From Bacteroidota bacterium (GTDB taxonomy: Bacteria > Bacteroidota > Bacteroidia > UKL13-3), in contig JAIXWD010000017.1 in NCBI GenBank assembly GCA_027482225.1, positions 62,001 through 126,000 of the forward strand: a DNA stretch of 64,000 nucleotides, read 5' to 3'. The position numbers and the translations under genes are program-made. The notes under the pieces were generated by a model that saw only the letters and a program-made list of their open reading frames with translations, was not told the DNA's origin and made no database searches. Positions 9,645 to 19,265 of the stretch are shown piece by piece. Position 1 is the first letter of the stretch. Each line of letters begins with the position of its first letter.

Positions 9645-11003
9645 ATGAAACATACTTTCTTTTTTCTAAGTTATATATTCTTTTCGTGTTTAGCATCTAA
9701 TGCACAAACACATGGTCAGGTTATTGATGAAATTGCAGCGGTTGTTGGTGATAATATCATCATGCAATCAGAAATTGAGGTAGAATTTCAACAACTACAA
9801 AAAGACATTGGATCACTAAACGATAGTGCCCGTTGTGCCATCATGCGTCAAAAAATTGTAGAGCGTATGTTACTTACACAATCCCAATGGGACAGTATTC
9901 CTTTAGGTGACGAAAGGGTTGACGCTGAACTGGAAAAGCGTATTCGTTTCTTTTCTTCGCAATTTATGGGTGGACAAAAAGAAATGGAAAGTTATTATGG
10001 TAAAACCATTACTGAAATTAAAGCCAACAACAGAGAGAAAATAAAAGAAGGATTATTGGTTCAAGAAATGCAAAGTAAAATTTTACGTGATGTTAAAGTT
10101 TCTCCAACTGATGTAAAGAAGTTTTTTAATGAATTAGACAAATTAGACAGTCTTCCATACTATAGCGCAGAGGTTCAACTAGCGCAAATTATCATGATTC
10201 CTAAAGTTAGTAAAGAAGCAAAGGAGCTAGCATTTGAAAAAATTAGCGAGTTACGTGAACGTATTTTAAAGGGTGATAATTTTGGCACACTTGCTTTAAT
10301 ATACAGTGATGATAAAGGCTCGGCACAAAAGCGCGGTGAGTTAGGTTATTTTACACGTGGAGATATGGTGCCAGAATTTGAGGCTACTGCTTTTAAACTA
10401 AAGCCCGATAGCGTTTCGAAAATTATTGAAACAAAATATGGTTATCATATTATGCAGTTGGTAGACAGAAGAGGAGACGACATTAATGTGCGACATATAT
10501 TAATTAAACCACAAGTGTTTAGAAGCGATGTGTCGCGGACCAAAGAAATTTTGGACAGCATATTGTGGCAAATAAAAATTGATTCCTTAACGTTTGAGAA
10601 AGCAGCATTAAAATTTAGCGATGATGAAAATACCAAACCTAATGGTGGTTATATTACTGACGGAACTATTGGAACCAATAAAATTCCTTTAGATGAACTG
10701 CCAAAAGACATCTTTTTTCAGATAGAAAAACTAGAACCTGGTAAAATTACCGAACCTGAACAGATTACATTGCCAACACCTGATAAACAACAAGCTTGGC
10801 GTGTGTTTTACTTAAAATCTGAGGCTGCCCCACACCGTGCAAACTTGCGAGATGATTATCAAAAAATGCAAGCGTTAGCCCTACAACGCAAACAAATGCA
10901 AGCCATGCAAAATTGGATAGAGAAACACAAAAAAGCATTTTATATACAAATTAGTGAGCAGTATAAAACCTGCGGTAACCTTAATGAGTTTATCACTAAA
11001 TAA
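9645..11003 (+). CDS. SurA-like periplasmic peptidyl-prolyl isomerase/chaperone
   Basis: Periplasmic foldase of 452 residues that probably assists outer-membrane protein biogenesis. It has a signal peptide (MKHTFFFLSYIFFSCLASNAQ), a SurA-type N-terminal domain (VIDEIAAVVGDNIIMQSEIE), and two parvulin domains. The first, about residues 180-275, contains KRGELGYFTRGDMVPEFEA and KYGYHIMQLVDRR; the second (about 280-390) begins with NVRHILIKP and contains NGGYITDGT. Architecture matches SurA. It is 11 bp upstream of the MoxR gene. A second, membrane-anchored parvulin protein lies at 49254-51362. Confidence 0.88.
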   Translation: MKHTFFFLSYIFFSCLASNAQTHGQVIDEIAAVVGDNIIMQSEIEVEFQQLQKDIGSLNDSARCAIMRQKIVERMLLTQSQWDSIPLGDERVDAELEKRIRFFSSQFMGGQKEMESYYGKTITEIKANNREKIKEGLLVQEMQSKILRDVKVSPTDVKKFFNELDKLDSLPYYSAEVQLAQIIMIPKVSKEAKELAFEKISELRERILKGDNFGTLALIYSDDKGSAQKRGELGYFTRGDMVPEFEATAFKLKPDSVSKIIETKYGYHIMQLVDRRGDDINVRHILIKPQVFRSDVSRTKEILDSILWQIKIDSLTFEKAALKFSDDENTKPNGGYITDGTIGTNKIPLDELPKDIFFQIEKLEPGKITEPEQITLPTPDKQQAWRVFYLKSEAAPHRANLRDDYQKMQALALQRKQMQAMQNWIEKHKKAFYIQISEQYKTCGNLNEFITK

Positions 11004-11014
11004 CTATTTTATAA

Positions 11015-11986
11015 ATGAATATATCAAACTTTACAAACGATGTGGAAGCGGCCAATGCGCTTCACCAAAAATATAAAGAATTAAAAAGCGAAATAGGTAA
11101 AGTAATTATAGGTCAACACGATGTGGTTGATGCCGTATTGATGTCGATTTTTGCAAATGGACATACATTATTAGTAGGTGTTCCTGGTTTGGCAAAAACA
11201 TTATTGGTGCGTACCATTTCTGAGGTGTTGGATTTGAATTTTAGTCGTATACAATTTACCCCTGATTTAATGCCTAGTGATATTACTGGTAGCGAAATAT
11301 TAAATGATAAACGTGAATTTAGTTTTGTGCGTGGCCCTTTGTTTGCTAATATTGTTTTGGCCGATGAGATTAACCGTACGCCACCAAAAACTCAAGCGGC
11401 TTTGTTAGAGGCCATGCAAGAACGTAATGTAACCGTTAACGGTAAACTACATCATTTAGAGCAACCGTTTTTTGTATTGGCTACTCAAAATCCCATTGAA
11501 CAAGAAGGAACATACCCTTTACCAGAGGCTCAATTAGACCGTTTTATGTTTAATGTTATTTTAGGATATCCTACATTAGAAGAAGAGTTGGAAGTAATAA
11601 AAAACACCACTGGAAACTATCAAGCTAAGCTAAATAAGATATTACACGGTAACGACATTTTAGCTTTCCAACAATTGGTTCGTAAAGTGCCAGTAGCCGA
11701 TAATGTATTGGAGTATGCAGTTAAACTAGTAGCACAAACTCGACCAAATACTCCTTTGGCAGGTGCAAAAGTAAACGAGTACGTTAGCTATGGTGCTGGT
11801 CCTCGTGCTGGGCAGTTTTTAGTATTAGGTGCTAAATGTCATGCTTTATTACGCGGTAACTACAGCCCCGATATTGATGATGTGAAAGCAGTTGCATTTA
11901 ACGTGTTGCGACACCGTATTGTTAAAAACTATAAGGCCGAAGCAGAAGGCGTAACCATAGAGAAGATAATACAAGGCTTGATGTAA
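11015..11986 (+). CDS. MoxR family AAA+ ATPase
   Basis: Cytoplasmic AAA+ ATPase of 323 residues (AAA_3 class), thought to act as a chaperone or metal-insertion factor. Walker A is GVPGLAKT at residues 55-62; Walker B is LADEINR near 113, followed by PPKTQAALLEAMQE, the sensor region LATQNPIEQEGTYPLPEAQLDRF and a lid domain. Most Bacteroidota MoxR genes precede DUF58 and Bat (VWA) genes; here they are absent, and a PAP2-like membrane protein gene follows. Confidence 0.92.
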   Translation: MNISNFTNDVEAANALHQKYKELKSEIGKVIIGQHDVVDAVLMSIFANGHTLLVGVPGLAKTLLVRTISEVLDLNFSRIQFTPDLMPSDITGSEILNDKREFSFVRGPLFANIVLADEINRTPPKTQAALLEAMQERNVTVNGKLHHLEQPFFVLATQNPIEQEGTYPLPEAQLDRFMFNVILGYPTLEEELEVIKNTTGNYQAKLNKILHGNDILAFQQLVRKVPVADNVLEYAVKLVAQTRPNTPLAGAKVNEYVSYGAGPRAGQFLVLGAKCHALLRGNYSPDIDDVKAVAFNVLRHRIVKNYKAEAEGVTIEKIIQGLM

Positions 11987-12006
11987 AATTGGCTTTGCAC
12001 GAAACC

Positions 12007-12609
12007 ATGAACAGAACTTTTGCCATTTTAGTTTCGGTTATATTTCATCCAGTGTTTGTTAACCTTTTGGGTTTTGTTGCGGTAATAGAATTAAATCCGC
12101 ATTTGCAAGCAGGATTAACGCCACAAGCCAAATGGTTTTATATGGTGTATGTGTTTATTAGCACGGGATTAATTCCTTTATTGGTGGTGTTAGCACGTAA
12201 GGCCTTTGGTTTTAGCAACAGCATTATGCTAAACGATGCAGATGATAGGCACATACCCTACATTGTAACAGCTACTGCTTATCTTTTTGGTTATTATCTA
12301 TTCGTTAAAATGGGTACACCACACGTTATGCAAGGTTATATGTTGGGTAGTGCATGTATTTTGGTGGCGGTGCTTATTATTAATTTTCGTACTAAAATAA
12401 GTGCACATACAACTTCATTAGGTGCATTGGTTGGGTTGATATTGGCCTTATCACCCATTATGGTGTTTGACGTAAGAATATTTTTAATACCCTTGTTATT
12501 GATTAGTGGATTAACAGCAACCTCTCGCCTGGCTTTAGAAGCACACACACATCAACAACTATATTCTGGTTTTGGGTTGGGTTTTTTATTCATGTGGTTG
12601 ATGCTTTAG
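12007..12609 (+). CDS. PAP2-like integral membrane protein
   Basis: Polytopic inner-membrane protein of 200 residues with about six helices. The start is taken as the ATG at 12007; an in-frame TTG at 11989 is the alternative. Degenerate PAP2 phosphatase motifs are visible: DADDRHIPYI (KxxxxxxRP-like), KISAHTTSLG (PSGH-like) and SRLALEAHTHQQLYSG, which matches SR-x5-H-x3-D except that the last Asp is Gln. The loss of that Asp makes catalytic activity uncertain. It may act on lipid phosphates. It begins about 20 bp after the MoxR gene. Confidence 0.65.
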   Translation: MNRTFAILVSVIFHPVFVNLLGFVAVIELNPHLQAGLTPQAKWFYMVYVFISTGLIPLLVVLARKAFGFSNSIMLNDADDRHIPYIVTATAYLFGYYLFVKMGTPHVMQGYMLGSACILVAVLIINFRTKISAHTTSLGALVGLILALSPIMVFDVRIFLIPLLLISGLTATSRLALEAHTHQQLYSGFGLGFLFMWLML

Positions 12610-12634
12610 TAATTGTTAAATCAATAGCATTAAT

Positions 12635-13171
12635 ATGAAACATCATCAGAACAACATACTTTTATTTATTACTTGCCTAGCAATTGTTTTATTTAATTCG
12701 TGTGGTATGATTTATATACGTGCCATTGGTGTTAAGCCTTTTAAGCCTGTTAATGAAGAGCAATTGATTTCCTATTTAAGTTCACAAAATGTAAGCATTG
12801 AAAATGTTTATCAAATAGACTCGGTAAGTTTTGTGCAACTCATCAACACAAAGAAAAAAGATACTTTAATTTACAACAAACTACATTTGTGGGTTCAAAA
12901 CCATGTTCAGCCTTTACAAACCATTTGCTTTGATAACGAAACACAAAAGCCGATTTATGCATATTTTAATTGTATTGCAGAAAGTAAAGGATTAACACAG
13001 TTTACTTGGAATAAAAACAAGGAATTGGAATCGTTTCCGCCCAAGGAATATACTTCAGAAAATTGCATAGACTCATTGTTTACAATGAGTGAATTGACAA
13101 ATACCATGGTTGATTTTAAGGGCAATCAACTAAGATTACAAAATAACGGTAAAAGATATAATGTGTTTTAA
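12635..13171 (+). CDS. putative lipoprotein of unknown function
   Basis: A 178-residue protein with a lipoprotein signal: hydrophobic LLFITCLAIVLF followed by the lipobox-like FNSC, giving lipid-modified Cys near residue 23. The mature part is soluble and mixed alpha/beta, with no family I recognise. It starts 25 bp after the PAP2-like gene on the same strand and may share its transcript. Confidence 0.6.
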   Translation: MKHHQNNILLFITCLAIVLFNSCGMIYIRAIGVKPFKPVNEEQLISYLSSQNVSIENVYQIDSVSFVQLINTKKKDTLIYNKLHLWVQNHVQPLQTICFDNETQKPIYAYFNCIAESKGLTQFTWNKNKELESFPPKEYTSENCIDSLFTMSELTNTMVDFKGNQLRLQNNGKRYNVF

Positions 13172-13315
13172 TACTATTCATTGTTTGTTCAAAAACAAGC
13201 AAACAACATCATTAAAGAAACAATAACTCACTTAAATAAATACGCACCTAACGAGTATAATCTCTACTTCGTTAATTTTGATAATTGCCTGTATCAATTA
13301 ACTAAAAGTAATTAA

Positions 13316-14068
13316 CTAGTTACCCGAAGCTACAAAATAAAAATCGCCACCTTCGTATTTAATTGCTTCGTTTGGGTTAATGGGTTTTAAAGCAAAATCA
13401 ACCAAAGCATTTATTTGGTAACCCAAAGGCAAAAACAAATCAAAAATAAGTTTACGGTTTTCGGCACTGCTAATTTCCATTTGTATGGTGGGTTTAAACT
13501 TAGTAATGGTTTTTATAAAATGAGGCATTACGTAAATCTCATAGCCTTCTATATCACACTTTAAAAAATCAAAGCGGGTTAGGTTGGCAAACAACTCATC
13601 GGGCACACGCATGTTTACATCATAGGTTTGCATGTTATTTTGTTTCGTATCTCCATCAATCACCTTGGTTAATCCATGTCTAAAAACACCATCAACCACA
13701 GGTGTTCCCATTTGTATGGTTTTGTTTTCGCCACCCAATGCGGTTTGGTGTAAGGTAATATTACCTAAACCAAATTGTGTGGTGTTTTTAATAAATAACT
13801 TAGCAAATAAATCTACAGGCTCTACTGCATGTACATGTCCATTGGGGCCAGCGTATTTTGATAAAAAAACCGAGTAATAACCAACGTTTGCACCAATATC
13901 AACACAAACAAAACCGGGCTTAACCAACTCTTTTAAAAAAAACAACTCCGGGTATTTTTTCTTTAAAAATCCACCGCGTATCAAACGGATGTATACATCA
14001 CTTACCAAAGCCAAATACTTTTGGTGGCCAAGCATGTCTAATAAAAGTGCGCGCAGTTGTTTTTCCAT
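13316..14068 (-). CDS. FkbM family methyltransferase
   Basis: SAM-dependent O-methyltransferase of 250 residues. The SAM-binding motif I is VCVDIGANVGYYSVFLSKYAG near residue 54, followed by HAVEP (motif II), and FDFLKCDIEGYE near 165, the FkbM-specific acidic loop. FkbM proteins commonly methylate sugars or secondary metabolites; no biosynthetic genes are adjacent, so the substrate is unknown. It is convergent with the lipoprotein gene and 28 bp downstream of the DUF4834 gene. Confidence 0.88.
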   Translation of the reverse strand: MEKQLRALLLDMLGHQKYLALVSDVYIRLIRGGFLKKKYPELFFLKELVKPGFVCVDIGANVGYYSVFLSKYAGPNGHVHAVEPVDLFAKLFIKNTTQFGLGNITLHQTALGGENKTIQMGTPVVDGVFRHGLTKVIDGDTKQNNMQTYDVNMRVPDELFANLTRFDFLKCDIEGYEIYVMPHFIKTITKFKPTIQMEISSAENRKLIFDLFLPLGYQINALVDFALKPINPNEAIKYEGGDFYFVASGN

Positions 14069-14096
14069 GTTTATTTGGGAGGGTAAATTACAAAGT

Positions 14097-14342
14097 TTAT
14101 TTTACTTCTTCGTAATCTATGTACTCACCAATGTTTTTATCGGCTGGTTTTTGTGTTTTATTAATTTTAGGGTTGATGGTTACATTCCCCTCCGGTTTCT
14201 GTTGGTCTGCTTTGTTATAATGGTGGTGATGATGCGTGTCAAACCTAAATACTTTTGTTCTTACTGTACCGCCCATGTATTTACCAAACAGCAATCTAAA
14301 CAGTACATAAAATAAAAACAGGTATATTAAAAACTTAATCAT
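14097..14342 (-). CDS. DUF4834 family small membrane protein
   Basis: 81 residues: one N-terminal transmembrane helix (MIKFLIYLFLFYVLFRLLF), then a polar cytoplasmic tail ending GEYIDYEEVK, which is the conserved end of the Bacteroidota DUF4834 family. A run of five histidines (DTHHHHHY) near residue 37 is notable. Role unknown. It sits between murI and the FkbM gene on the same strand. Confidence 0.7.
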   Translation of the reverse strand: MIKFLIYLFLFYVLFRLLFGKYMGGTVRTKVFRFDTHHHHHYNKADQQKPEGNVTINPKINKTQKPADKNIGEYIDYEEVK

Positions 14343-14399
14343 GAGCTTAATTTATGTGTGTACAAATGTACTACTTAATATGCTTCACACCAACAAACT

Positions 14400-15230
14400 T
14401 TAACCTACTAAACTCACTTGTTTGCTGAAAATATTTTTACCTAAAAATGTACCTGCATGTTCGTTAAAATTGGCGGAATCGTCTGTGGTTAAATAATTTT
14501 GGGTACCGCCTTTGCTATAATATTGCTCCAATTCAGGGTGTCGGTTTAAATAATCAACCAAACTATCAGCTACTATTTTGCCTTGTGTAAGTATGGTAAT
14601 GTGCTTAGGAGTATACTTTCTTATTTTATCAACCAATAAAGGATAATGCGTACAGCCCAATAAAAATGTATCAATATCAGGTTGTTGTTGCAATAAGTTA
14701 TTGATGTTTTTTTCAACAAAATAATCTGCGCCTGGATTTAAATATTCGTTGTTTTCTACCAGCGGAACCCACATAGGGCAGGATTCTTGAAACACTTCAA
14801 CATCAGGGTAAAACTTATTTATTTCTACAACATACGATTTAGAAACAACAGTTCCTTTTGTTGCAAAAACGCCTACTTTTTTTGTTTTGGTATATTTACC
14901 TACTACCTCTGTTGTTGGTCTGATAACACCTAGCACACGCAAATGTGATTCGAGGTTCGGTAAATCTTTCTGCTGTATGCTGCGTAATGCCTTTGCCGAT
15001 GCTGTATTACAAGCCAGAACTACTAAGCTGCATCCTTGTTCAAACAGGTGTTTTACGCATTGTAAAGTGTATTCGTAAACAGTTTCAAAACTGCGTGTAC
15101 CATATGGTGCGCGTGCGTTGTCGCCCAAATACAAATAATCGTACTGCGGTAATGTTTGTATAAATTCTTTTAATATGGTTAGTCCTCCATAACCACTATC
15201 AAAAACACCAATAGGTCCGGGTTTTATCAT
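14400..15230 (-). CDS. murI: glutamate racemase
   Basis: Makes D-glutamate for peptidoglycan. The 276-residue protein begins MIKPGPIGVFDSGYGG; this ATG (15228-15230) is chosen over an upstream in-frame start because the extra 18 residues are not family-like. Catalytic features are visible: Asp in FDSGYGGLT, Cys in LACNTASA near 74, and the second Cys in LLGCTHYPL near 190. An upstream hairpin terminator separates it from the nuclease gene, so it should have its own promoter. Confidence 0.95.
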   Translation of the reverse strand: MIKPGPIGVFDSGYGGLTILKEFIQTLPQYDYLYLGDNARAPYGTRSFETVYEYTLQCVKHLFEQGCSLVVLACNTASAKALRSIQQKDLPNLESHLRVLGVIRPTTEVVGKYTKTKKVGVFATKGTVVSKSYVVEINKFYPDVEVFQESCPMWVPLVENNEYLNPGADYFVEKNINNLLQQQPDIDTFLLGCTHYPLLVDKIRKYTPKHITILTQGKIVADSLVDYLNRHPELEQYYSKGGTQNYLTTDDSANFNEHAGTFLGKNIFSKQVSLVG

Positions 15231-15263
15231 ACCGCAACTTAGTTTAAAGTTGTATTTAACGCA

Positions 15264-15304
15264 ATAAAAAAGTTCGCATAACAATTATAGTTATGCGAAC
15301 TTTT
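15264..15304 (-). terminator. intrinsic terminator of the endonuclease gene
   Basis: Perfect 11-bp stem GTTCGCATAAC / GTTATGCGAAC (15272-15282 with 15290-15300), 7-nt loop, followed on the minus strand by a T-run (CTTTTTTATT). It ends transcription of the gene starting at 18940. Confidence 0.85.
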
Positions 15305-15322
15305 ATTCAAAAATTGAATTGG

Positions 15323-18300
15323 TTATTTAATAACAACACGCTTGGTGGCAACGCCTTGTTGCGTGGTTACTTTTATAACATACAATCCTTTTCTGTTAAT
15401 GTTAATTTGGGTTGATGTGGTGGTATCAACCAACTTGCCGGTAACATCAAATATTTCAATTTTATTTAATTGAATATTTGAAGGCATGTTTACAAAAACA
15501 ACATCATTACTTGGCACTGGATAAACATTTACCAACTGATTAATTAAATCGTTTTTGCTTAAGCTGTTTACCAACTTAATGTTAAAGTTTAAGCTATCAA
15601 AAGCAGCAAAAGTTGGGTTTTTTAATGCGCTAACCTCTTTAACCCAAACGGTAATGTTGTTGTACACGTTAGGTAATGTAAGGTTAAAGCTATCTGCTAT
15701 TATGTTGTTGGCAATAGTAATCGTGTCAAATGTATTGGTTTTTATGTTAAGCCCTGTATATTTAACTTCCACTGTATCTACAAAAGTTTTATTCCAGCTG
15801 ATGGTTTTGGTTTGATTGCCTTCCCATGTAGCATCTGGAACAGTTGTAATTTTAATAGCAGATTGTACAATATTAAATGTGCCCGAAACAGAAGAAATGG
15901 TTGAATTATTCGGATTGATAACACGTATTCGAGCAGTAGTGGTTGGTACTGATGTTAAATTGAATGTATATGAACCGTTTACAGCAGCAGTGCTACCTAT
16001 TGTTGTGAAAGGGGTTGCTCCAATTTGAATTTGAACCACAAGTGAGTCTAAGTTTTGTTGATTCCAAGTAACAGTGTAAAATTTACCCCTTACCCAAGTT
16101 TCACCAGCTTTAGGGTAGGTAATGGTTATCAAATTAATCTTAGAGTTTAAGGAGTCAAAAGCAGCAAAAGTTGGGTTTTTTAATGCGCTAACCTCTTTAA
16201 CCCAAACGGTAATATTGCTGTACACATTTGGTAAAGTAAGATTAAAACTATCAGCAGTAATGTTGTTGGCAATTATAATCGTGTCAAATGTATTGGTTTT
16301 TATGTTAAGCCCTGTATATTTAACTTCCACTGTATCTACAAAAGTTTTATTCCATCTAATGGTTTTCGTTTGATTGCCTTCCCATGTAGCATCTGGAACA
16401 GTTGTAATATTAATAGCAGATTGTACAATATTAAATAAACCCGATGCCGAGCTAATAGTTAAGTTGGTTGGATCGATAACACGCACACGAGCAGCATTAG
16501 TTGGTGCTGTTGTTAAGTTAAAAGTATATGCTCCATTTGCAGCAGCTACTCTTCCTAAAGTTGTGTAGGGGCCAGCATTGGTTTGAATTTGAACCACCAA
16601 TGTATCTATGTTTTGTTGATTCCAAGTAACAGTGTAAAATTTACCCCTTACCCAAGTTTCGCCAGCTGTTGGATAAGTGATGCTTACATTACGAGGCACA
16701 TCAATTCTAAAAGTATTGGTGCTTGAATCTGCAATTGCATTATTTGTTTTACTTTTAATACGCACCATAGCGTTATTGGTAATTGTATTAGGTATGTTCC
16801 AGCTATATGTTCCTCTGCTACCAGGAACGGTATCTGTAATCGATATCCATTGAGCTGTTGCTGCGGTACGGTATTCTATTACAACAGTATCAATATTCTG
16901 TTGGTTCCAAGTAATATTTTGTACACTACCCACCATAAATGTTTGTCCGCCATTTGGTGATGTTAAGTCAACCAAAATTGCATTTGGAACTGGCACATAA
17001 GCCATAGTAGCAAAGTTTATTCTGTTTACCCAACTTGGGTTATCTATAAATGGATTGCGATTTTTTTGTGAAGTGAAAATATACTCGTTACGTGCAATTT
17101 CAATTGGGCTAGGCGGATCTTGTTGGTGCCATTGTAAAAGCAGGCTAATATCCTGGCCTGCAGGTAAACGCCATTGGTTACTACGCTCGCCATTATATCG
17201 TACCAACATGTAAAACAATGCACGAGCTAAATCACCCTTTTGTTCATTACGTGGTTCATACACTGTAACGCCATTTGCATTTGTGCCCAATTTACCAGAA
17301 CCTGTTGGCGAGGTACTTGTTGCATTTAATACCACACCAAAAGGATTATTGCTTCTTATTGCGTTAGCGTTTGTTTGATCTGCAGGAAACAGGTTATGCA
17401 TGTCATTGTATTCTAAAACTTCTTTTCCTCCTATCACTGGCCAACCGCTACCTGTGCCACCATTACTTGGCATCCAACTTTGGGCAAAGGTGTGCTCACG
17501 TGTAAGTGTTCCGCTATTTGTACCAGTCCACCAAATAAAAGGATCTTGATATACATGTCTTAAACCAGTATACACACATTCAACAACTTTACGTCCCATG
17601 CTGGTATCGCGCGCTAAATAATTGTTTACCATGGTTGATGCGTAGCTGCTGTAAAAAACAGTATCGTGTGGTGTTCTTATCCTGCTGCCTAAAGCAGTTA
17701 CAAAGTTAAAATTGTTGGTATCAACATTAGTATAGTAGCTTCCCGGAGTACCATTTTGTGTGGTAGTTGTTGCACTTGGTGCAGCGGTTGTATTGTAATT
17801 TTCAAAACCTGCTGGACCGTTAAATGTAAACGCAGCAAATGAATAAGTGGTGTTTGCTAAAATATAATTGGGGCGAAGTAATGTTGTATCATCTCCAATA
17901 TAAGCTACTTGTGCATTGCCAATGTAATCACCACGTTGGTAGGTAACGCCATCAATTGGTGTTTCATTGATGGTAGCCGCTGTTTTACGCAACAAAATAT
18001 ATTTTTCTGCACCATCTGCTCTGTTAAAGCTTACATTAAAAGTATGTGTTTTAACACCACTTATATTAACTGCACCAACTTGGTTGTTGGGCTCGGTAGC
18101 AAATTGTCCGCCTACACCGTAAAGGTTTACATTAAATGGATTACGGTCGCTATCTGTGCTGTATATTTTTAGGGTTGCAAAACGAGATCCGTTTGCACTT
18201 GGGTTAAAATACACCGAGAAGGTGTCTGTTCCATTGTTAAATGGGGTAATGCTATCAAAAGCACCAATACTAAAGTCGCTCGCATTTGTTCCCGTTAATT

Positions 18301-18940
18301 TAATGCTATCAACTTTTAAGTTTGCTGATACGCCAAAATTTTGCAATGTAAATAATTTGCTTGGCCCATTGCCGTAAGCAAAGGTGTTGCCGTTTATTAA
18401 GGTTACATTATTTTGTTTAACCAAAATACCAGTAGCAGGAGGCGGAGAATTTAGTATCAATACACTATCAAGCGCCACATTGGTGCCGGATTGTTTATCC
18501 GCATAAAAAAACCGTACATACCTACTTGCTGAATTCAGCGATTCAGCGTAACGCGTAAGTGTTGTTGTCATTGCTGTAAAGTTGCGAATGTCAGTCCAGG
18601 TTAAACCATCAACCGACTCTTGTACTTTAAAGGAACCCGTAAAAGGAGGATTTGCTCCAAAACCTGTTCCTCTAATGTAGTAACTTAAATTACCAGGTTT
18701 ATCATTAAACCAAACGGTTAAAAACTCTCCGGTTGCATCAAGCCTGCACGAAAGTCCATCAGCACCAACAGAAAACCCGTTTCCCGAGTATGTTAAATTA
18801 CCGTTTGTCCCCAATCCTGTTGTCCACCCAATTGGCGGGGTAGAAATACCAGGAGTAGTAAAATTCCAGCTTGTTGGTAATACCGCTTGTGCAAATGCCA
18901 ATATTGGCATCATGCATATTAAAAAGAATATTTTTTTCAT
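15323..18940 (-). CDS. T9SS-exported endonuclease I with tandem Ig-like modules
   Basis: Large secreted protein (1205 aa). The ATG at 18938-18940 is preferred to an earlier start since it begins the signal peptide MKKIFFLICMMPILAFAQA. Order of domains: N-terminal beta-sandwich; choice-of-anchor-D-like domain (about 165-275); Fn3-like region; endonuclease I domain (about 430-690) with REHTFAQSWMP and the catalytic DMHNLFPADQ; one divergent and four ITYP/ITTVP-type Ig-like modules, of which a two-module block of 186 residues is repeated almost exactly; and a T9SS type A sorting domain (VYPVPSNDVVFVNM to the terminal KRVVIK). It probably degrades extracellular DNA for phosphate or carbon. Confidence 0.9.
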   Translation of the reverse strand: MKKIFFLICMMPILAFAQAVLPTSWNFTTPGISTPPIGWTTGLGTNGNLTYSGNGFSVGADGLSCRLDATGEFLTVWFNDKPGNLSYYIRGTGFGANPPFTGSFKVQESVDGLTWTDIRNFTAMTTTLTRYAESLNSASRYVRFFYADKQSGTNVALDSVLILNSPPPATGILVKQNNVTLINGNTFAYGNGPSKLFTLQNFGVSANLKVDSIKLTGTNASDFSIGAFDSITPFNNGTDTFSVYFNPSANGSRFATLKIYSTDSDRNPFNVNLYGVGGQFATEPNNQVGAVNISGVKTHTFNVSFNRADGAEKYILLRKTAATINETPIDGVTYQRGDYIGNAQVAYIGDDTTLLRPNYILANTTYSFAAFTFNGPAGFENYNTTAAPSATTTTQNGTPGSYYTNVDTNNFNFVTALGSRIRTPHDTVFYSSYASTMVNNYLARDTSMGRKVVECVYTGLRHVYQDPFIWWTGTNSGTLTREHTFAQSWMPSNGGTGSGWPVIGGKEVLEYNDMHNLFPADQTNANAIRSNNPFGVVLNATSTSPTGSGKLGTNANGVTVYEPRNEQKGDLARALFYMLVRYNGERSNQWRLPAGQDISLLLQWHQQDPPSPIEIARNEYIFTSQKNRNPFIDNPSWVNRINFATMAYVPVPNAILVDLTSPNGGQTFMVGSVQNITWNQQNIDTVVIEYRTAATAQWISITDTVPGSRGTYSWNIPNTITNNAMVRIKSKTNNAIADSSTNTFRIDVPRNVSITYPTAGETWVRGKFYTVTWNQQNIDTLVVQIQTNAGPYTTLGRVAAANGAYTFNLTTAPTNAARVRVIDPTNLTISSASGLFNIVQSAINITTVPDATWEGNQTKTIRWNKTFVDTVEVKYTGLNIKTNTFDTIIIANNITADSFNLTLPNVYSNITVWVKEVSALKNPTFAAFDSLNSKINLITITYPKAGETWVRGKFYTVTWNQQNLDSLVVQIQIGATPFTTIGSTAAVNGSYTFNLTSVPTTTARIRVINPNNSTISSVSGTFNIVQSAIKITTVPDATWEGNQTKTISWNKTFVDTVEVKYTGLNIKTNTFDTITIANNIIADSFNLTLPNVYNNITVWVKEVSALKNPTFAAFDSLNFNIKLVNSLSKNDLINQLVNVYPVPSNDVVFVNMPSNIQLNKIEIFDVTGKLVDTTTSTQININRKGLYVIKVTTQQGVATKRVVIK
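15583..16409 (-). repeat. tandem 558-bp intragenic repeat (near-identical parts)
   Basis: Segment 15583-15851 recurs at 16141-16409 with few differences (558-bp period, 186 codons in frame). Each period encodes one ITYPxAGETWVRGKFYTVTWNQQN module and one ITTVPDATWEGNQTK module. The ITTVP halves are the most alike, indicating recent duplication or gene conversion. Confidence 0.85.
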
Positions 18941-19265
18941 GTTTAAACGCTTAAAAAGCTGTGCAATATAATTATTGTTGGTGTAAAACAACTCGTTATC
19001 AGTCAATTTTGTGAGTTAAAATACCTGCATGGCATTTTAATTTGCCATCATTGTTATGCGGCTTATGCATGCGGTTAAATGATAAAATCATCAACAGTTT
19101 TTTTCATGTATCTAATTTCTAAATAGTCTTAACCATCCTTTAACAGACAGAGGATAAGCCTTACGTTTAGCACAGTTCGTGTTTGCGTCTATTTTCTTAC
19201 ATCTATGATACTTTGTTTTACAAAATAATAATCCGGGTTAATTGATTATTTTCGCACCTCAAACT
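18941..19265. other. divergent intergenic region, nuclease gene / tatC
   Basis: 325 bp between divergent genes; it must hold both promoters. TATTTTCG at 19247-19254 is a good -7 element for tatC, placed just before its ATG. No -33 element at proper distance and no small gene is evident. Confidence 0.45.

Noticed and set aside
15555..16568. Four plus-strand open frames in the nuclease repeat region
   Set aside because: They repeat with the 558-bp period of the minus-strand gene and are its antisense shadows.
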